Origin: Faecalicatena_A orotica
Lineage (GTDB): Bacteria > Bacillota > Clostridia > Lachnospirales > Lachnospiraceae
Direction: 5' to 3' (one strand)
NCBI RefSeq assembly: GCF_040545875.1
Contig: NZ_JBEPMR010000011.1
DNA: 64,000 nucleotides
The notes beneath the pieces were generated by a model that ran no database searches, had not been told where the DNA came from, and saw nothing but the letters and a program-made list of their open reading frames with translations. The translations under genes and the position numbers were made by a program. Of this stretch, positions 24,714 through 33,920 are shown piece by piece (within the stretch, counting starts at the first letter, position 1; each line of letters opens with the position of its first letter).

Positions 24714-26468
24714 CTACATATCTGACATAACGCCGGCCGGAACATCCACATTCCCCGGACTGCTGTCAGCCATCGCCTCGAAATAAACAGCCGTACCTTC
24801 TTTGATGCCTTTTATGATTTCTATATAGACTCCGTCTGTCATACCTGTTGTCACTTCTTTTTTTCCGGTCAGTTCTCCTGTCTTTTTATCAGTCCCGGTA
24901 TAAACATAAGACTTTCCGCCTTCCTCAAACACTGCGAATGCAGGCACCGCAGTCACGTCTTTTTTCTCCTCCACGACAACCGAAGCTGCCACATTCATTC
25001 CGGAAAGCATTTTATCATTCTTAGCCGCCGTAATTTCTGCTTTGTACTTTGTTACACCACTGTTTGCAGTTCCGACTTTGTTAATATGGGTGATTTTACC
25101 TTCAAATACTTCACCAGGAAGTGCGTTTAATGTAATGACTGCTTTCTGCCCCATTGATACGGAAAGAATATCCATCTCATCGATCTGGATACTTACCTTC
25201 ATTTTATCTCCTGAGGAAATTGTAAACACATCTGCCAGTTCTGTATTCACACTTTTTTCATCCCCGGAACCTGAGCCCCCGGCACTTCCGCCTCCAAAAG
25301 AAGCCCCCGCTGAGAATCCGCCGCCCGAAAACCCATCCTCTGCTTCTCCAGCTTCCTGCGGTGTATTCTTATCGCCTTCATCGGAAGGTTTCTGCTGTTC
25401 ACCCGGATCATCTTCGTTCTTATCCCCCGCTGACGGGTCTGAAGGTTCTTCTGCCGGTCCATTTGCTTCTGTTGCCGGGAAGACTGCTGTAAAGGCAATT
25501 GCATGAACAGCATCGTCTCCGGCATATTCTACATCAGTGATAGCTGCTCCCTCGATTTTTGGTTCAGCACCCTTTTCAAAGACAAAACCGGGCTTTGCAA
25601 TCAATGTAATTCTGGCTGCATATACTGTCTTTTCCTCAAATTTGTCTGCCACATGGTTCCACTCGATTTTCCCCGTATAGCCATCTGTCTCCTCGATTTC
25701 CCTGAGCTGCGGTTCCCCTGTTACTGGTGCTTTCAGTTTCAATTCCGGAAACGGCATCGTTACAGGTTCTTTGTTTTCATTTTCACCCGCTTCAGTCAGG
25801 TTAACCAGTGATATATCCGACAGGTTCCCCCCTGCACTCTGGTTCTGGGGTGTACCTGAACTGTTTCCTGAAGAAGGATTCTGCTGTCCCGGAGTACTGC
25901 CTGATCCCCCGTTCTGGGAAGAAGACTTATTCACCTCACCGGCCGCGCCGTTCACAGCTGTAACCGTGCCATTTGCAGCCGCCGTGATACTGTTTGACTG
26001 TGATATCTGGTTCAGGATATTGATTTTCTCTTCCAGATTCTTTTTGTCATTTGCCAGATTATAATATGCCGATGTTTTATTATTTGTCTGCCTGAGTTTC
26101 TTATCTGTCTCTGCCAGTTTTTCTTTTGCCTCAAGAAGACTGGCAGTTACCGTACCGCCATCCGTAAGTGCCAGCACATCCCCCGCTTTTACTTCATCTC
26201 CGACCTTTACCTTGATTTCTGTAATACGGATTCCCGTCGGGACCTTCACATCAGCGCTGTTTTCAGGCTCCAGAACGCCCGTACCCTGTATGCTCTTACT
26301 GAGATCCATCTTCCGTGCCTCTGACGGTACGATGTCCACCGATCCATCATTTGACTTTCCTCCTGCAAACACGGTCCAGCCGGCCACGGCCAGAACCAGA
26401 ATTCCGGCCACGCATCCGCCGGCCATCCATTTCTTATTCTTTTTTATATTGAAATTTTTGATGCCCAT
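24714..26468 (-). CDS. HlyD/RND-type adaptor of the ABC exporter, with inserted domain
   Basis: Product of 584 residues from the ATG at 26468, preceded by AAGGAGTTGAAGGAT; the ATG 24 bases upstream has no such site. A single N-terminal TM (WMAGGCVAGILVLAVAGWTVF) is followed by a lipoyl-like half (GIRITEIKVKVGDEVKAGDVL), a coiled-coil hairpin rich in Lys/Glu (EAKEKLAETDKKLRQ), and later a beta-barrel (ISSGDKMKVSIQIDEMDILSV) and membrane-proximal domain. Unusually, a Ser/Gly/Gln linker, a folded module of about 100 residues (TGKIEWNHVADKFEEKTVYA) and an acidic Pro-rich linker are inserted in the middle. The extra module resembles surface-protein repeats of Firmicutes. Confidence 0.85.
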   Translation of the reverse strand: MGIKNFNIKKNKKWMAGGCVAGILVLAVAGWTVFAGGKSNDGSVDIVPSEARKMDLSKSIQGTGVLEPENSADVKVPTGIRITEIKVKVGDEVKAGDVLALTDGGTVTASLLEAKEKLAETDKKLRQTNNKTSAYYNLANDKKNLEEKINILNQISQSNSITAAANGTVTAVNGAAGEVNKSSSQNGGSGSTPGQQNPSSGNSSGTPQNQSAGGNLSDISLVNLTEAGENENKEPVTMPFPELKLKAPVTGEPQLREIEETDGYTGKIEWNHVADKFEEKTVYAARITLIAKPGFVFEKGAEPKIEGAAITDVEYAGDDAVHAIAFTAVFPATEANGPAEEPSDPSAGDKNEDDPGEQQKPSDEGDKNTPQEAGEAEDGFSGGGFSAGASFGGGSAGGSGSGDEKSVNTELADVFTISSGDKMKVSIQIDEMDILSVSMGQKAVITLNALPGEVFEGKITHINKVGTANSGVTKYKAEITAAKNDKMLSGMNVAASVVVEEKKDVTAVPAFAVFEEGGKSYVYTGTDKKTGELTGKKEVTTGMTDGVYIEIIKGIKEGTAVYFEAMADSSPGNVDVPAGVMSDM

Positions 26469-26590
26469 ATCCTTCAACTCCTTTATCTTCATGTTATTTC
26501 ATTTGTCTGGCTTATGGTATAACAGTTTTATTGAAGAAATATTGAAACAACATTTAATTTTTTTATTCTTTCCCGGCACACGGACAAATA

Positions 26591-27808
26591 TTATCTGTAA
26601 ACAGGCAGAAATATTGTAAATACAGTCTGCCCATTTTCACTGGATACTTCAATTCTGCCCTTATGCCGTCCGGCGATTCCTGATGCAATCGGCAGTCCCA
26701 GCCCATATCTGTTTTCTGCCCGGTTTCTTCCTTTGTCGATCCTGTAGAATCTCTGGAATATTTTTTTCTGTTCTTCTTTCGGAATCTCCAGCCCGGTATT
26801 GGATATAGATACGGAGGCCCATTTCCCTTTTTTACCCAGTTTTGCCCTGATCTCCCCATGTTCACTGACATGTGCAAACGCATTATCCAAAAGAATAATC
26901 ACGGCCTGTTTTAAATGTTCTTCTTCACCCTTAATGAAAACATCCTCCTGTATATCAATCCAGAATTCAATTTCTTTTTCAAAAGCGATGCTTTCAAATG
27001 GTAAAAGGGCCCCTGTCACAATTCTGCTCAGATTTACTTTCTCCTTTGCCTCCGGTAAAGACGTATTCTCTACTTTAGCAAGTGTCAGTAATTCTTTCAG
27101 AAGTTTTCCCATCCTTACATTTTCCTCAAGAATATAATCAAGCCATTTATTCCCGCCAATCTCGCCTTTCAGACGCTGTGCGTTAGCACCTATTACAGCA
27201 AGCGGTGTTTTTAGTTCATGGCTTGCATCAGATATAAACTGTTTTTGCTGTTCGAATGCCCTTGCCGCTGGCTTTACAAGCCATCTTGCTATGAGCAGGG
27301 AACAGATTATGATCACTGCAAATCCCACCACACCGCTGATTAAGATGATTGCTGCCTGCTGTTCATAATATATGATAGTATCTGCATCGTTCATCATCAC
27401 CAGAACATTGTCTTTATGCAGATACCAGTTCCTTTTATAGATCCCCTCACTCTTATCCAGATTCAATATCTTTTGTGCCGTCCCGAGCACTTTCTCATCG
27501 TCCTGCATAACCCCTGAGCTTTTCTGGGTTACTGTAAGACCGCCGTCCTCACCCGCCTGAAATACCCATATCGGCAGGTACCAGTCATCTGCCATATAAT
27601 CCTCGCGGGTCCCCTCTATACTCTCACTTCTGTTTACTCCCGCATCCACATTGATATATCCGTCGGCGATCTGCTCCATAAGCTGCTTCTGGTATTCCGC
27701 ATAATAATAGTAATTACTGATATAAAAAAACAACTGTAGTCCCAGCATGATCAGCATTAGGATTCCGGCCAGTGTAAATGCAATTCGTTTTTGAAGTTTT
27801 TTAATCAT
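26591..27808 (-). CDS. Sensor histidine kinase controlling the exporter
   Basis: Product of 405 residues. TM1 (IAFTLAGILMLIMLGLQLFFYI, about 9-30) and TM2 (AAIILISGVVGFAVIIICSLLI, about 152-173) flank a 120-residue extracellular sensor. The phospho-acceptor His197 lies in SDASHELKTPLAVIG. The ATPase domain has an N-box (LLDNAFAHVSEHG), GLEIPKEEQKKIFQRFYRID and GLGLPIASGIAG. There is little room for a HAMP domain between TM2 and the dimerisation helix. The start overlaps the response-regulator stop by 8 bases. It probably senses a peptide or envelope stress and induces the exporter. Confidence 0.94.
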   Translation of the reverse strand: MIKKLQKRIAFTLAGILMLIMLGLQLFFYISNYYYYAEYQKQLMEQIADGYINVDAGVNRSESIEGTREDYMADDWYLPIWVFQAGEDGGLTVTQKSSGVMQDDEKVLGTAQKILNLDKSEGIYKRNWYLHKDNVLVMMNDADTIIYYEQQAAIILISGVVGFAVIIICSLLIARWLVKPAARAFEQQKQFISDASHELKTPLAVIGANAQRLKGEIGGNKWLDYILEENVRMGKLLKELLTLAKVENTSLPEAKEKVNLSRIVTGALLPFESIAFEKEIEFWIDIQEDVFIKGEEEHLKQAVIILLDNAFAHVSEHGEIRAKLGKKGKWASVSISNTGLEIPKEEQKKIFQRFYRIDKGRNRAENRYGLGLPIASGIAGRHKGRIEVSSENGQTVFTIFLPVYR

Positions 27809-28484
27809 CCGCCATCTCCAATCTGTATCCGATCCCTCTTATGGACTTAATTCTTACGTTAGACGCAATAAACTTCAGCTTCCTTCTTGTAAACGAAATA
27901 TATACTTCCACATTATTATACTCAGCCTCGGAATCATACCCCCACAGCTTTTCTGCAATCTGTTCCCTCGTTACAATCTGGCGTTTATTTTTAATCATAA
28001 ATTCCAGAATCTGATACTCTTTTTTCCCAAGCTGTACCTCCACGCCCGTCTGCCGGTTACAAAGGATACAGGTGCGGATATCCAGTGAAATGTCCCCGAA
28101 ACCGATCTGTTTCGTCTCTACTTTCCCCTGCCTTCTCGTGATTACCCTTACACGTGCAAAGAGCTCTTCCATCTCAAATGGTTTCGTTAAGTAATCATCC
28201 GCTCCCAGATCCAGCCCTTTCAGCTTATCCCCGAGTTCAGATCTTGCCGTCAGCATGAGGACGGGGGTGCTCACACCTTGTGACCTCCATTTTGACAGAA
28301 TATCATAACCGTCCATTTCCGGAAGCATACCGTCCAGAATAATGACATCATAAATATCCGACATCCCCATATAATAGCCGTCCATGCCGTTATCCGCCGT
28401 ATCTGCATCAAAATTTGCATCTTCAAACTCGGCTTTCAGGACATCGGCAAGTCCGGCCTCATCTTCTATAATCAGAACACGCAT
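27801..28484 (-). CDS. OmpR-family response regulator
   Basis: Product of 227 residues from the ATG at 28484, after GGGAGGGCGTAGAC; the longer upstream reading adds a hydrophobic stretch foreign to the family. Receiver domain: acidic pair Glu7/Asp8, phosphorylation site Asp51 (ILDGMLPEMDGYDI), Thr in LMLTAR and Lys in YLTKPFEM. The C-terminal winged helix includes LTKPF-distal QLGKKEYQILEFMIKNKR and VEVYISFTRRKL. First gene of the exporter operon, overlapping the kinase. Confidence 0.95.
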   Translation of the reverse strand: MRVLIIEDEAGLADVLKAEFEDANFDADTADNGMDGYYMGMSDIYDVIILDGMLPEMDGYDILSKWRSQGVSTPVLMLTARSELGDKLKGLDLGADDYLTKPFEMEELFARVRVITRRQGKVETKQIGFGDISLDIRTCILCNRQTGVEVQLGKKEYQILEFMIKNKRQIVTREQIAEKLWGYDSEAEYNNVEVYISFTRRKLKFIASNVRIKSIRGIGYRLEMADD

Positions 28485-28986
28485 GTCTACGCCCTCCCGT
28501 ATCTTTTTTACTATCTTAACACAGTACATGAAAAAGAACACTATTTTATGTTTCTACGATTGCCTATTTTTTATGGATAAGAATTCAGATTTTTAGGAAT
28601 ATGGGGATAATTTTTTCATTTTCAGCACTTTATGATTTGGTTACTCTTATAGTACTAGAGATGACACAGGCGTAAAGAATAACTATTAATGGTCAAAAAA
28701 CAAGCATTTTATGGACAACTACTTGAAGATTCTATTTATATAAAATAGAATATCCATATAAAAATTTATTTACAGGCAGATCAAATAGAAACTACGTATG
28801 AAAAAATTATGTGTTAGAAATCTTTAGCCCATCAATATAATTTTTGTATAAATTAGAAATAAGGTGATACCAATGTTTTAAGAAAGTGAATAGTGAATCA
28901 AAATTATGTAGAAAAGGTAATTATTTAATAAAAACTAGAAATCAATACCTTAGGTTTAGCAATATATTAGGAGGGAGAAATCTAAT
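28485..28986. other. AT-rich intergenic region between the exporter operon and a secreted-protein gene
   Basis: About 500 bases without a supported gene. It must contain divergent promoters for the two-component operon (minus) and the secreted protein (plus). It is far richer in A/T than the flanks and holds only very short ORFs. I see no clear RNA structure. AGGAGGGAG before 28987 is the plus-strand ribosome site. Confidence 0.5.
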
Positions 28987-29628
28987 ATGAAAAAAACATG
29001 GAAAAAATTATTAGCAACTTTACTATCATTAGTAATGATGCTTTCACTTTCAATACCAGTTATGGCGGAAGACACCGAAAATCAGGTTGCCGTTCCTAAT
29101 GAAGTTATAGGATTAGATAATTATATTACTCGTTCACAGGATGGAACATTGCATTTGGATTCTGACGCAGCGATAAGTGCAGGATATACTGAAACAATAG
29201 CAGATGCTATTACACAACACTTAGAAATGGTAAATGAACTGGTAACGTCTGGAGAAGCTATAACTGATAATGATTTAAATATCTATATAATTTCAGGAGG
29301 GCTTACACGGGCAGGCGTCAGAAAAATAGTTACATACTGGTGGGGACAAACAGATGTTTATTTGTCTTCAAGTGATGCTATGGTACTTGTACGTGCTTTA
29401 GAAGCAGCGGGTAATTCTTTAGCTAATCTAATTAGTATAGTAGATAATGGTTCTTATGATAATATTCAAAATGCTGCTCTCGGCTATCTTGTAGGAGCAG
29501 GGCTTCTAGCATTTGCTTATGGTGCACAAATACGTCAGGTGTCCGGTAATGGTACCGCGGGTATTATCCAACAAAATGTATTAAATTATGATACAGGTAC
29601 AACTGTAATAAGCTATCACCCTCAATAA
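28987..29628 (+). CDS. Secreted protein of unknown function (213 aa)
   Basis: Product of 213 residues, ATG after AGGAGGGAGAAATCTAAT. A clear Sec signal peptide (MKKTWKKLLATLLSLVMMLS, cleavage probably after VMA-ED near 29) is followed by an acidic segment with DNYITRSQDG, a GGLTRAG stretch, a YWWGQTDVYLSSSDA motif and a hydrophobic Gly/Ala-rich helix (AALGYLVGAGLLAFAYGA). I do not recognise a named family; the WWG...YLS pattern recalls small secreted Firmicutes proteins of bacteriocin-like character, but that is a weak memory. Codon use is AT-rich, unlike the flanks, suggesting acquisition. The nearby MacB-type exporter may be its transport or immunity partner. Confidence 0.7.
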   Translation: MKKTWKKLLATLLSLVMMLSLSIPVMAEDTENQVAVPNEVIGLDNYITRSQDGTLHLDSDAAISAGYTETIADAITQHLEMVNELVTSGEAITDNDLNIYIISGGLTRAGVRKIVTYWWGQTDVYLSSSDAMVLVRALEAAGNSLANLISIVDNGSYDNIQNAALGYLVGAGLLAFAYGAQIRQVSGNGTAGIIQQNVLNYDTGTTVISYHPQ

Positions 29629-29657
29629 AGGTTCTTTTGATCTAACTATTAGAAAAA

Positions 29658-29682
29658 GCAGGTGGAGTTATTCTCCATCTGC
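29658..29682 (+). terminator. Terminator after the secreted-protein gene
   Basis: A 10-bp stem (GCAGGTGGAG / CTCCATCTGC, one G-T pair) with a 5-base loop, flanked by AAAAA and GTTTAAAA. It lies 30 bases after the stop at 29628 and separates this gene from the following membrane protein. Confidence 0.7.
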
Positions 29683-29826
29683 GTTTAAAAAGCTATTATA
29701 AATAAGTAGGTTTAAAAGAATAATAAACTTGTTCTATAAAATCCATACTAGTAATACTCCTAAGGCCAATTCCCTAACTGTGGATTTTTCTTTGAGTGTA
29801 AACAGTTACAATATCATAAATGGAGC

Positions 29827-30366
29827 GTGAATATTATCAAAAAATTATATGTTTTTCTTTTTTATATTCTGGAAGGGGTTATACTTTTTCTGTTATGTCT
29901 CTTCTGGCACAATGTTCATTACTTTGAATATGCTGGAAAACCTACGATTCGTCTTCTGGCATTTATTATACCATTAGGGATAGCCGCTATCGTTACGAAT
30001 GAAAAAGATATTGAATTATCTATATTTAAATTATGTCTGTGTTTTTCTGTCTTACCTGCAATTGTTTCATTTTTCATGGAATACTTATGGGGGGACGGGG
30101 CAGCCTCCGCGGTATATATAGGAATTGATGTATGGAGCCTGAATCTGTTTAGTTTATTTTGGTATCATATCCGCCATAATTATGTGAAATTAAAGGTAAA
30201 AGGCATTATAATATTGATTCTTTTAACTATTTTTATAGATTCTGTCTTTTCAGTTCTGAGAAACATATTTGGTTGGACGAATATGTTTTGGGGAGTGATG
30301 CCAATATATATAGTAGTGTTTTTTTATCATCTATATCTAAAAAGAAAAAATATATTTTTCCAGTAG
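29827..30366 (+). CDS. Small multi-pass membrane protein, unknown function
   Basis: Product of 179 residues from a GTG just after GGAG; no in-frame ATG is better placed, so the start is uncertain. Five to six hydrophobic helices, e.g. LYVFLFYILEGVILFLLCLF, LLAFIIPLGIAAIV and GIIILILLTIFIDSVF. No domain recognised. AT-rich like its secreted neighbour. It could be an immunity or accessory membrane protein, but nothing in the sequence proves this. Confidence 0.55.
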   Translation: MNIIKKLYVFLFYILEGVILFLLCLFWHNVHYFEYAGKPTIRLLAFIIPLGIAAIVTNEKDIELSIFKLCLCFSVLPAIVSFFMEYLWGDGAASAVYIGIDVWSLNLFSLFWYHIRHNYVKLKVKGIIILILLTIFIDSVFSVLRNIFGWTNMFWGVMPIYIVVFFYHLYLKRKNIFFQ

Positions 30367-30402
30367 AGTGATGAAACATTCTGGCCGATTAGCCTCTATA
30401 AA

Positions 30403-30452
30403 CAGCAAGAAACGGTATACTTTCCCGCCGGAAAATATACCGTTTCTTGCTG
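30403..30452. terminator. Strong bidirectional terminator between convergent genes
   Basis: A perfect 17-bp stem (CAGCAAGAAACGGTATA and its complement) with a 16-base loop that itself can pair TTTCC with GGAAA. It sits between the plus-strand membrane gene and the minus-strand symporter, whose stop is at 30500. Confidence 0.85.
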
Positions 30453-30499
30453 CGATTACAACATTATTTATATTTTTAGTGTCTGCATGTAACCTGAAT

Positions 30500-31894
30500 T
30501 TATGCTTCTCTTCTTGCCTTCAATGCTGCAACATTCGCTTCTACTCTCTTCTTATTCAGAGGATAGAGGAAGATCAGGCAGAGTCCCACTCCGATATAGA
30601 GTATGCCAGGGATCAGCGTTGCTATATTGTAGATTCCATTTGCAACTGCCTGTGTCTGCACCTGTACACTTGAATCATAACCTACCATGCCCAGTGCGAA
30701 ACCACCGAGTCCGCCTGCAAGAGCCTGCCCGATTTTTCTGGCAAAGCTGTATACTGCATAAATTGTACCGTCTTCCCTCTTATATGTCTTTACTTCCTGA
30801 TCATCAATAACGTCTGTGATGAATGCCCAAATAATCAGGTTGAAGATACCAAATCCAAAATATCCGATTACGTTGATTGCAATGTAAACTACTGCAGAAT
30901 CTGTATGGATGAAGAATAAAGCGAGACATGCCAGTCCGCCGATGATACATCCAGTTGCACCAACTTCTTTTTTACCAAATTTCCTAGTGATAGGCACTGC
31001 AAATGGCGCAAGTAGCAGTGTTGGCACGATACCGCACATACTCATAACAGATAACGCATTCTTGTTTTTAAAGTAATCAACAAATACATACTGGTTAACA
31101 GACTGTGTCATAAGGGAAGCCAGAAGCAGTAAGATTGCCGCTGCTATAATTCCTAAAAGTGCACGGTTTGTAACGAGAGTTTTTACTGTCTGGAGGAAAC
31201 TTACTTTCTCAGCATTCGGGTCAGGTTCAATCTGAACACGCTCTGTAGTCAGGAAGTAGCAAAGAAGGTAACATACAACTGCAAGAATGGAAAATACACC
31301 TGCGATCATTGTAAATCTTCCGCCTTCCACGATCTGGTTTCCGGCAGCATCTGTCGTATATACGAGCAGAGGAGCGCCGACACCGATTACAAGGCCTGCG
31401 AGAGTTGCTCCCACACTTCTGAATGTGGAAAGTGATGATCTGTGGTCAGCATCTGAACTGATAACAGAAGCCATTGAGCCGTAAGGGATGTTAATAGAGG
31501 TATAAAAAATGCTTCCCCACAGGATGTATGTTACAAACATGTAAATAATCTTGACTGTCATAGATGCGCCCGCCAGTCCTGACTGGTACATCAGGAAACT
31601 TGCGATTGCAACCGGTCCGCACATTCTGCGGATCCACGGACGGAATCTTCCGTCTTTTGCTGGTTTCATTTTATCTACGATACGTCCCATTGTAACGTCA
31701 GTGAACGCATCGACACACCGTGCGACAAGGAATAACACACCAACCATACTTGCGCTGATTCCCAGCACCTTTGTATAGAATACCATCAAAAATGAACTTG
31801 CAAAGATGAATGTAAAGTCGTTACCAAAGTCACCGAACATATATCCGATCTTATCTTTTATCCCAAATGGGCGTACATTACTATTGTTTTTCAT
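30500..31894 (-). CDS. GPH-family (MFS) glycoside/glucuronide symporter
   Basis: Product of 464 residues, ATG after GAGGAGGAAAATT. Twelve membrane helices; the GPH family marks are near the N-terminus (FGIKDKIGYMFGDFGNDFTF), in RFRPWIRR after helix 3, and in DVIDDQEVKTYKREDGTIYA in the second half. The best-known relative is the E. coli glucuronide:cation symporter UidB. It starts 15 bases after the beta-glucuronidase stop in the same direction, so the pair is a uidA-uidB-like operon for import and hydrolysis of glucuronides. Confidence 0.9.
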   Translation of the reverse strand: MKNNSNVRPFGIKDKIGYMFGDFGNDFTFIFASSFLMVFYTKVLGISASMVGVLFLVARCVDAFTDVTMGRIVDKMKPAKDGRFRPWIRRMCGPVAIASFLMYQSGLAGASMTVKIIYMFVTYILWGSIFYTSINIPYGSMASVISSDADHRSSLSTFRSVGATLAGLVIGVGAPLLVYTTDAAGNQIVEGGRFTMIAGVFSILAVVCYLLCYFLTTERVQIEPDPNAEKVSFLQTVKTLVTNRALLGIIAAAILLLLASLMTQSVNQYVFVDYFKNKNALSVMSMCGIVPTLLLAPFAVPITRKFGKKEVGATGCIIGGLACLALFFIHTDSAVVYIAINVIGYFGFGIFNLIIWAFITDVIDDQEVKTYKREDGTIYAVYSFARKIGQALAGGLGGFALGMVGYDSSVQVQTQAVANGIYNIATLIPGILYIGVGLCLIFLYPLNKKRVEANVAALKARREA

Positions 31895-31909
31895 AATTTT
31901 CCTCCTCTA

Positions 31910-33727
31910 CTATCCCTTAAAATCTACCGGGAGACTTTCCCAGCGCTGTTTCAGTTTATAGGCTACATCCTTCGGCTGTCTCTGTCTCGTAAAGATCCCT
32001 TTCTTATTACCATTGACGCGCATGATTCCCTCTGTCGTCTGGAAGTCGGCAAAATTCCAAACTTGTTCTCCTTTTACGAAATCAAAGGAATCGAATACAT
32101 CATGGGTCATTTTCAGATATTCTTCCTGATATTCCTGACTCCACATAACGGATGGAAGCTTGTGCTCAGAAGCAAGTGTATCTGCACCATATTCCGTGAA
32201 GATGAATGGTTTGTTCACATTCATGGCTTTCCAGCCTTCCAGTTCTTTGATCAGCATTTCTCTTGCATCCATCATCTCGTGGCCGCCCTTTACATACCAT
32301 CCATAGTATCTGTTGAGTGCCACGATATCGCTGAACTGGTGGCATTTACATGTTCCGGGCACTGCATTCATGACCAGTGCGAATGTGCGCGGACGCTTCT
32401 GTACATCCAGTTCGTGAGCCTTGTCGAAGACTTCTTTGAAATACGGCACAGCGGCATCACTCGTCGATTCCGGTTCATTCAGAAGGCTCCATGCTATAAC
32501 GCTTGGATGATTCTTGTCTCTTGCGATCATCTCTTCTAACGCATGTAAATGACTCTTGAGAAGTTCAGGCGTTGTCTCTTTCTCAAAGAATGCCGTCTGC
32601 TTTCCCGTGCTCGCTTCCATAAAATTCATCAGGCTTTCAAACAATCCGACCGCCGGAACCTCGTCGATAATCAGGAATCCTTCCCTGTCTGCCATCTGAT
32701 AGATTTCCTCACTGTACGGGTAATGGGATGTTCGGAATGAATTCGCGCCAATCCATTTCATCAGCTCAAAATCACGCTTCATTACTCCAATGTTAAATCC
32801 GCGCCCTATAATGTCGCTGTCCTCATGCTTACCGAACCCTTTGAGGTAGACCGGCTTCCCGTTCAGAAGGATGCTGGTATCTTTCACTTCTACCGTGCGG
32901 ATACCAATTTCCTGCCTGTATTCATCGATCACCTCCGCACCGTCTGTAATCTGCACCATCATGCTGTAAAGATAGGCATTGCGCACTTCCCAAAGATGTG
33001 CATTCTTTACATCCAGAACGCCCTCTTTTCCCTGGGCGGATGCCGCCACATTTCCTTCTGCATCACACAGTGTAACCAGAACGGTATGTTCTCCTGTCGT
33101 GTCTATCCTGTAGGATACCTTTGCATCTTCACCACAGAGTTCATAATCTGTTGTAATATCAAAGATGTATTCCTGCGGAACCGCTGTCAGATATACACTC
33201 CTCTGAAGTCCTGAATAATTAAAGAAATCAAAATATGGCTTTGCCATTTTCTTCCCATTACTTAAGGTAATGGTTGTTCCACAGGGGATATTTGTAACAG
33301 ACAGTTCATTGTTTACCTTTACAACCAGTTTGTTCTGTGCATTGTAGCGTACCACGTCCGTAACATCCGCAGAAAATGGAAGAAATCCACCCAGATGTTC
33401 TGTAACCTTCACACCGTTCACAAAAACTTCAGCCCTGTGGGTAGCACAGCCAAATCTTACAAAAACTTTTTTCCCTTCCCATTCTCCCGGGATAAACATA
33501 TCCTTTTCATACCAAAAGTCTCCCGCATATTCGCGAATATCCTTTTCTGTATAAAAATCCTGAAAACTGGCCGGTACGGGAATGCTGTCCGGGCTGGGAA
33601 GACCTTCCGTCCATCCTGAAGCAATTCCCTCCTCTTTCTCATCCAGCTGAAAGTTCCACATTCCATCCATAGAAACTGCTCTTCTGGATACCGTTGACTC
33701 TGGGTACAGCATTGAATAATCTAACAT
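31910..33727 (-). CDS. uidA: Beta-glucuronidase, GH2, Loop-1 type
   Basis: Product of 605 residues, ATG after GGAGGGAATACA. Hydrolyses beta-D-glucuronides in the cytoplasm. GH2 order: jelly-roll (1-180), immunoglobulin-like (180-280), TIM barrel (280-605). Acid/base Glu418 in NEPE, nucleophile Glu512 in FTEYGAD. The glucuronate-reading Asn-x-Lys motif is N574-K576 in GNKKGIF, which separates glucuronidases from most beta-galactosidases. Residues about 361-390 form a long active-site loop (GLFESLMNFMEASTG) like Loop 1 of gut enzymes that cut small drug glucuronides. Upstream of the symporter, divergent from an AraC regulator. Confidence 0.95.
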   Translation of the reverse strand: MLDYSMLYPESTVSRRAVSMDGMWNFQLDEKEEGIASGWTEGLPSPDSIPVPASFQDFYTEKDIREYAGDFWYEKDMFIPGEWEGKKVFVRFGCATHRAEVFVNGVKVTEHLGGFLPFSADVTDVVRYNAQNKLVVKVNNELSVTNIPCGTTITLSNGKKMAKPYFDFFNYSGLQRSVYLTAVPQEYIFDITTDYELCGEDAKVSYRIDTTGEHTVLVTLCDAEGNVAASAQGKEGVLDVKNAHLWEVRNAYLYSMMVQITDGAEVIDEYRQEIGIRTVEVKDTSILLNGKPVYLKGFGKHEDSDIIGRGFNIGVMKRDFELMKWIGANSFRTSHYPYSEEIYQMADREGFLIIDEVPAVGLFESLMNFMEASTGKQTAFFEKETTPELLKSHLHALEEMIARDKNHPSVIAWSLLNEPESTSDAAVPYFKEVFDKAHELDVQKRPRTFALVMNAVPGTCKCHQFSDIVALNRYYGWYVKGGHEMMDAREMLIKELEGWKAMNVNKPFIFTEYGADTLASEHKLPSVMWSQEYQEEYLKMTHDVFDSFDFVKGEQVWNFADFQTTEGIMRVNGNKKGIFTRQRQPKDVAYKLKQRWESLPVDFKG

Positions 33728-33920
33728 TGTATTCCCTCCTTCTTTATATTGGACATTCTAATCGAATTCTCATTTTACAGTGAGGAATTTTTTTGTTAAT
33801 TTCCGTCTTTTTTTTACGGTATATTGAATTTCCCCAAAAATTATACTAAAACATGCGATAATATTACGATTGACGCAACGTATAAACTGTTAAAATATAG
33901 TTAGTATAAGGAGGAATTTT
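33728..33920. promoter_or_regulatory. Divergent promoter region of uidA and the AraC regulator
   Basis: On the plus strand TTGACG (33870-33875) and TAAAAT (33891-33896, 15-base spacing) or AAATAT (17) precede AAGGAGGAATTTT and the regulator ATG. On the minus strand a TATAAT is visible without a good -35, which fits activator-dependent transcription of uidA. Confidence 0.55.
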
